From: Spirochaetaceae bacterium
GTDB lineage: Bacteria > Spirochaetota > Spirochaetia > Treponematales > Breznakiellaceae
Direction of reading: 5' to 3'
Assembly: GCA_031288215.1 (NCBI GenBank)
Contig: JAITRV010000019.1
Location: forward strand, 1 to 17,662
DNA length: 17,662 bases
In this document: positions 14,831-17,662 of the stretch, one piece after another
Layout: every line of letters starts with the position of its first letter
Position numbering within the stretch: position 1 is the first letter of the stretch
Program-made: the position numbers and the translations under genes
Notes under the pieces: generated by a model
Seen by the model: only the letters and a program-made list of their open reading frames with translations
Databases searched by the model: none
Told to the model about the DNA's origin: nothing

Positions 14831-15016
14831 CCTATTCTCCTTTTGTACCGCTTCGGCGGCGGCCGGGAGCCTCTCCCGCGGACCGCCTGACCGGTATGTC
14901 CCTCATAATAAGTGTACTGCAACAAATAACGGAGAACAATCAAAAAATACTTTTATAATTATAATATATGACAAATGTCATCGGGATGAAACCCCTCCGC
15001 GGATTTTTCAAACGCC
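14831..15016. promoter_or_regulatory. AT-rich 186-base gap with inverted repeat, before the glycosyltransferase unit
   Basis: This gap lies between the cysE stop and the glycosyltransferase start (both minus strand). It holds a perfect inverted repeat ATGACA-AA-TGTCAT (14968-14981), an AT-rich block with overlapping TATAAT sequences (14951-14968, readable on both strands) and TATTAT on the minus strand (14910-14905), about 75 bases before the GTG. A -35 partner is not clear for any of these. No gene, RNA or clear terminator was found. Confidence 0.5.
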
Positions 15017-15925
15017 TCACCCCTCCAATCCGGTCTTTACCGACTGATCGGTCTTCGTATACACCATGGTATAGGGAGACACCGATTCGGTCAACCACAC
15101 ATTCCCCCCAATGGTGCATCCCCGGCCTATCACGGTCTGTCCCCCCAGGATGGTAGCGCCGGAATAGATGGTTACGTCGTCCTCAATGGTGGGGTGCCGT
15201 TTCCGGCCGGCCTCCTCCTTCTTAACCGAAAGGGCCCCCAGGGTGACCCCCTGGTAGACTTTGACGTTATTCCCAATCACCGTGGTTTCCCCGATGACCA
15301 CCCCGGTCCCGTGATCGATAAAGAAGGATTCCCCGATTCGGGCCCCCGGATGAATGTCAATGCCGGCACTGCCGTGGATGAGCTCGCTCATGATCCGGGG
15401 GATGAGGGGCACTTCCCGGTCCCAGAAGAAATGGGCCAGCCGGTATACCATGACGGCCTCAAAGCCCGGATAGGAGACGATGACCTCCTCCAGGCTTTTG
15501 GCCGCCGGGTCCCCCTTAAAGGCCGCCTTCATATCCAGGTCCAGCATCTCCCTGAGCCGGGGGAGTTCATCGAAGAAGTCGTTCACGATGAGTTCCGCCG
15601 CCGCGTGGCAGCCCTCGCTTCCGCAGGCGTTTTTCCCGGACCGGGAGGCGATATGGTTCCGGAGGGAAAAGGCCAGGCTCTTTTCCACCTCCCGGATAAG
15701 GCTCCGGGCAATATGGTATACCCGCTCCGCGGTGATGGAATAGAGGTTAGTGTGATCCAGGCTCTCATCTTCCCGGAATCCGGGAAAGATCAGTTCCCCC
15801 AGGCCGTGGAGTATGGCTTCAATACTCTTCCGGCTGGGAAGGTTTACGTCCCCCGCGTGGTTCACCAGGCCGTGGGACCCGTATGAAGCGATCAACGCCT
15901 CAATGCTCTTACTCAATCCGTACAT
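15017..15925 (-). CDS. cysE: Serine O-acetyltransferase, long form
   Basis: Acetylates serine from acetyl-CoA to O-acetylserine, the first step of cysteine synthesis. The N-terminal helical half (about 1-170) is the long version seen in some anaerobes. The C-terminal half is a left-handed beta-helix of hexapeptide repeats (IHPGARIGESFFIDHGTGV, VIGETTVIGNNVKVYQGV). Catalytic residues match CysE: D204-H205 in IDHGTG, and the His of RKRHPTI. The protein ends GLEG and so lacks the C-terminal Ile that locks CysE into the cysteine synthase active site. ATG 15925 is preferred: GAGAGAGG lies 5 bases before it and it begins one base after the patatin gene stop. The upstream ATG at 15946 would overlap that gene. 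No cysK is in the window. Confidence 0.96.
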   Translation of the reverse strand: MYGLSKSIEALIASYGSHGLVNHAGDVNLPSRKSIEAILHGLGELIFPGFREDESLDHTNLYSITAERVYHIARSLIREVEKSLAFSLRNHIASRSGKNACGSEGCHAAAELIVNDFFDELPRLREMLDLDMKAAFKGDPAAKSLEEVIVSYPGFEAVMVYRLAHFFWDREVPLIPRIMSELIHGSAGIDIHPGARIGESFFIDHGTGVVIGETTVIGNNVKVYQGVTLGALSVKKEEAGRKRHPTIEDDVTIYSGATILGGQTVIGRGCTIGGNVWLTESVSPYTMVYTKTDQSVKTGLEG

Positions 15926-15926
15926 C

Positions 15927-16844
15927 TTATCCTCTCTCAGCATCATTCCCCGGAGGAGGCCGCCGTATCCTCCTGCGGGGAATAAGCAGGGCCCTCAAAC
16001 TGGAGCCGAAGAAGCCCCGGATCGCCCGCTCCTGCTCCCGGAGCGCCCGTTCCCCGCTTTGAATAAAAGAAGCCCCCTCGGAAAAAGAAAAAACCGAGGG
16101 GGTCCCCTCCACCCGGATGATCAGGGAAGGGGGCTTCTCTTTTCCCAGGATATGGAGGGCCGTTTCCAGGGAGCGGAAGATAATTTCCGGGCCGTTCCTG
16201 AAATTTCTGCCGGTTTGGGGCTCAAAATTTATCACATCTACCGCCAGAATCCGCTTAAACCCCGCTTTCCGGGCTATGGAGACCGGCATATTATCGGCCA
16301 GTCCCCCGTCCACCAGGTAGCTATCCCCCTCCCGAAGGGGTTCAAAGAAGGCGGGGAAGGACATGGAGGCCCGCATCGCCCGGGCCACGGACCCGGCGCT
16401 GAACACCACTTCCCGCCCCGAGGCCAGATCCACGGCATTACACCGGAAGGGGATCCGGGTCTCCTCAAAGGTCTTCCCCCCGGTCAGCCGTTCAAGGAGG
16501 GCCAGGATCCGCTCCCCCGAATCCATCCCCTGCCGGGTGGCAAGGTTGCTCAGCATCTGCCCGGTTTGCACGATCCTGCCCAGGGGCCCTTCAATCTTGA
16601 AGGCAAAACCGTCCATGTATGCTCTTATATCGAATTCTTCCAGCACAAACCGGGCCAGGTCGTCCGGTTCCATGCCGCAGGCGTAGAGCCCCCCCACAAT
16701 GGCCCCCATGGAGGTCCCCGCCACCAGGGAGGGGAGGGGAGCCCCCAGGGCCGAAATTGCCTTTAACACGCCAATATGGGCAAAACCTTTCGCCCCTCCT
16801 CCGGAGAGGACCAGGGCCCACTTCAGCTTCGGGTTCATTTTCAT
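15927..16844 (-). CDS. Patatin-like phospholipase
   Basis: A Ser-Asp dyad acyl hydrolase of the bacterial patatin (RssA/YchK-like) family. Oxyanion-hole loop SGGGAKGFAHIGVL (14-27), nucleophile elbow GTSMG with Ser45, and the catalytic Asp179 in VDGGLADNMPV are all intact, so lipase or esterase activity is expected; the natural lipid is not known. The 305 residues have no signal peptide, so a cytoplasmic or peripheral membrane location is likely. The C-terminal tail is basic and Arg/Pro rich (RRRIRRPPPG). The start at ATG 16844 lies 2 bases after the upstream stop without a strong Shine-Dalgarno, so translational coupling is likely; ATG 16838 is an alternative. The stop lies one base before the cysE ATG. 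Confidence 0.96.
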   Translation of the reverse strand: MKMNPKLKWALVLSGGGAKGFAHIGVLKAISALGAPLPSLVAGTSMGAIVGGLYACGMEPDDLARFVLEEFDIRAYMDGFAFKIEGPLGRIVQTGQMLSNLATRQGMDSGERILALLERLTGGKTFEETRIPFRCNAVDLASGREVVFSAGSVARAMRASMSFPAFFEPLREGDSYLVDGGLADNMPVSIARKAGFKRILAVDVINFEPQTGRNFRNGPEIIFRSLETALHILGKEKPPSLIIRVEGTPSVFSFSEGASFIQSGERALREQERAIRGFFGSSLRALLIPRRRIRRPPPGNDAERG

Positions 16845-16846
16845 GG

Positions 16847-17662
16847 TCAGTTACAGCCGCCGCACCCGCCGCATGATCCGTCCTTTCCGCCGGCGGCAAG
16901 GACCGCCAGTTCCCGGAGGGCGGCGTCCCCTTCATCCCCCGTTTCTTCCGTAACCGTGAGGGTCCGGGTATCTGTCCCCTCCGGGGAAAAATCGGCCCTG
17001 CGGCTTCCCGCCTGGTCGATCAGGGCGGAAAGATCCCCGGAACCCTTAAACCGCAGGACGTTAACCATGAAGATGTTGAGTTTGTTCACGATATTGGGGG
17101 GCAGGAGGTTCCCGTCCACCTCCACCGACAGGGCCGGATAGTTCCGCTCCCGGGCCCAGGGGGTGAACAGCCCTTCGATAACCCGGCCGATGAGACAGGC
17201 GAAGGGGGAAATGTTCACGATGCCGGAATAACCCTGCTCCATGGCGGTGGCGGCGACCCCGCTGGATACGGCGATCTCCGAGTTGAGTTCCAGGTTGACA
17301 AAGTGCTTCTGGGTATTCTCCATGATCTCGTGCATGTCGTGGGGGGTGTGGGGGATGAGCCCCGTGGGTTCCAGGATGGAGAGGACCTTCTTCTCTATCG
17401 AATGTTTCCACCACTCCTCGATTTCCAGCTTTTTAAGGTCCCGCCAGGGTTTGGAAAAGAGCCGCCTCCCCGGTTTCCGCAGCTTGATGAGCTTTTTCAG
17501 GGCGTATTCCCGGACAAAATCCAGGTAGTGGATCCACTCGGAGATCCCCGCCACCTTGACCACAATTCCCCGTTCGCTCATCAGGTCTGTGAGTTCCCCC
17601 ACGGCAAAATCGTCCCGGCGCACGTAGATCTCCCCCACGATGAGGACCTTGGGACAGTCGGC
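16847..17662 (-). CDS. C-terminal part of a 2-hydroxyacyl-CoA dehydratase / activase-type protein
   Basis: The frame is open to the window end, so only the last 271 residues are seen. The sequence CPKVLIVGEIYVRRDDF, the HTPHDMHEI region and NISPFACLIGRVIEGLFTPWARERNYPALSVEVDGN match the C-terminal HgdB-like/DUF2229 part of large BadF/HgdC-type CoA-dehydratase activase fusions found in anaerobes. Such proteins carry iron-sulfur clusters and ATPase modules upstream; those would lie outside the window. The Cys in SPFAC is a probable cluster or site residue. The protein ends in an unusual CGGCGGCN tail (C-x2-C-x2-C). The physiological substrate of these fusions is usually not known. It is followed with a 2-base gap by the patatin gene. 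Confidence 0.83.
   Translation of the reverse strand, partial: ADCPKVLIVGEIYVRRDDFAVGELTDLMSERGIVVKVAGISEWIHYLDFVREYALKKLIKLRKPGRRLFSKPWRDLKKLEIEEWWKHSIEKKVLSILEPTGLIPHTPHDMHEIMENTQKHFVNLELNSEIAVSSGVAATAMEQGYSGIVNISPFACLIGRVIEGLFTPWARERNYPALSVEVDGNLLPPNIVNKLNIFMVNVLRFKGSGDLSALIDQAGSRRADFSPEGTDTRTLTVTEETGDEGDAALRELAVLAAGGKDGSCGGCGGCN

Noticed and set aside
13094..14890. A 598-residue open frame antisense to the HAD and glycosyltransferase genes
   Set aside because: It spans two well-supported genes on the other strand and shows only Gly/Pro/Gln-rich shadow composition.
14968..15156. A 62-residue plus-strand frame starting in the AT-rich gap
   Set aside because: Most of it is antisense to the cysE 3' end, it has no Shine-Dalgarno and its composition is not protein-like.
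1..17662. CRISPR arrays, tRNA or rRNA genes, insertion sequences, phage or toxin-antitoxin genes
   Set aside because: Looked for by eye on both strands; no repeat-spacer pattern, transposase motif or cloverleaf was recognised. A tRNA scan was not possible.

Overview
The window is a gene-dense stretch (15 protein genes, mostly short gaps, no RNA genes) of a bacterial chromosome with high GC and very frequent runs of G or C, even inside genes. The gene content and protein flavour (phosphofructokinase of the mixed type, DUF4015 glycosidase-like exported protein, membrane-anchored LysM/M23 peptidase, DUF151 nuclease with a UVR tail, a sensor protein with an acidic cytoplasmic tail, long-form CysE) suggest a spirochaete, most likely a high-GC relative of the Treponema group. 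That placement is an inference from family resemblance; no rRNA or other marker gene lies here to prove it. Starts other than ATG (TTG, GTG) are common, and several genes have no Shine-Dalgarno site but a -10-like hexamer just in front of the ATG.

Layout, left to right. Bases 1-1032 (minus): 3'-truncated 6-phosphofructokinase. 1099-3327 (plus): exported BNR-propeller plus DUF4015 glycosidase-like protein. 3367-3972 (minus): RlmE/FtsJ 23S rRNA methyltransferase. 4028-5818 (plus): two-gene unit of a polyprenyl diphosphate synthase and a DUF151/UVR protein. 6008-7048 (plus): LysM/M23 cell-wall peptidase with its own well-formed promoter. 7075-9000 (minus): two-TM sensor-like protein with no recognisable output domain. 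9159-10475 (plus): HflX ribosome GTPase. 10582-12234 (plus): RecQ helicase with an acidic insert. 12182-12439 (minus): small membrane protein whose 3' end overlaps recQ tail to tail. 12494-14830 (minus): glycosyltransferase and HAD phosphatase pair, with the small membrane protein possibly third in that unit. 15017-17662 (minus): tightly packed unit of a CoA-dehydratase-activase-type protein (5'-truncated by the window edge), a patatin-like phospholipase and serine acetyltransferase.

Most genes are housekeeping: glycolysis, ribosome maturation and rescue, isoprenoid synthesis, DNA repair, envelope remodelling and cysteine synthesis. No mobile element, CRISPR array, phage gene or obvious defence island is visible. 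The least explained parts are the output-less sensor protein, the glycosyltransferase/HAD/small membrane protein group, the short repeats and inverted repeats in three intergenic regions, and the apparent leaderless starts.
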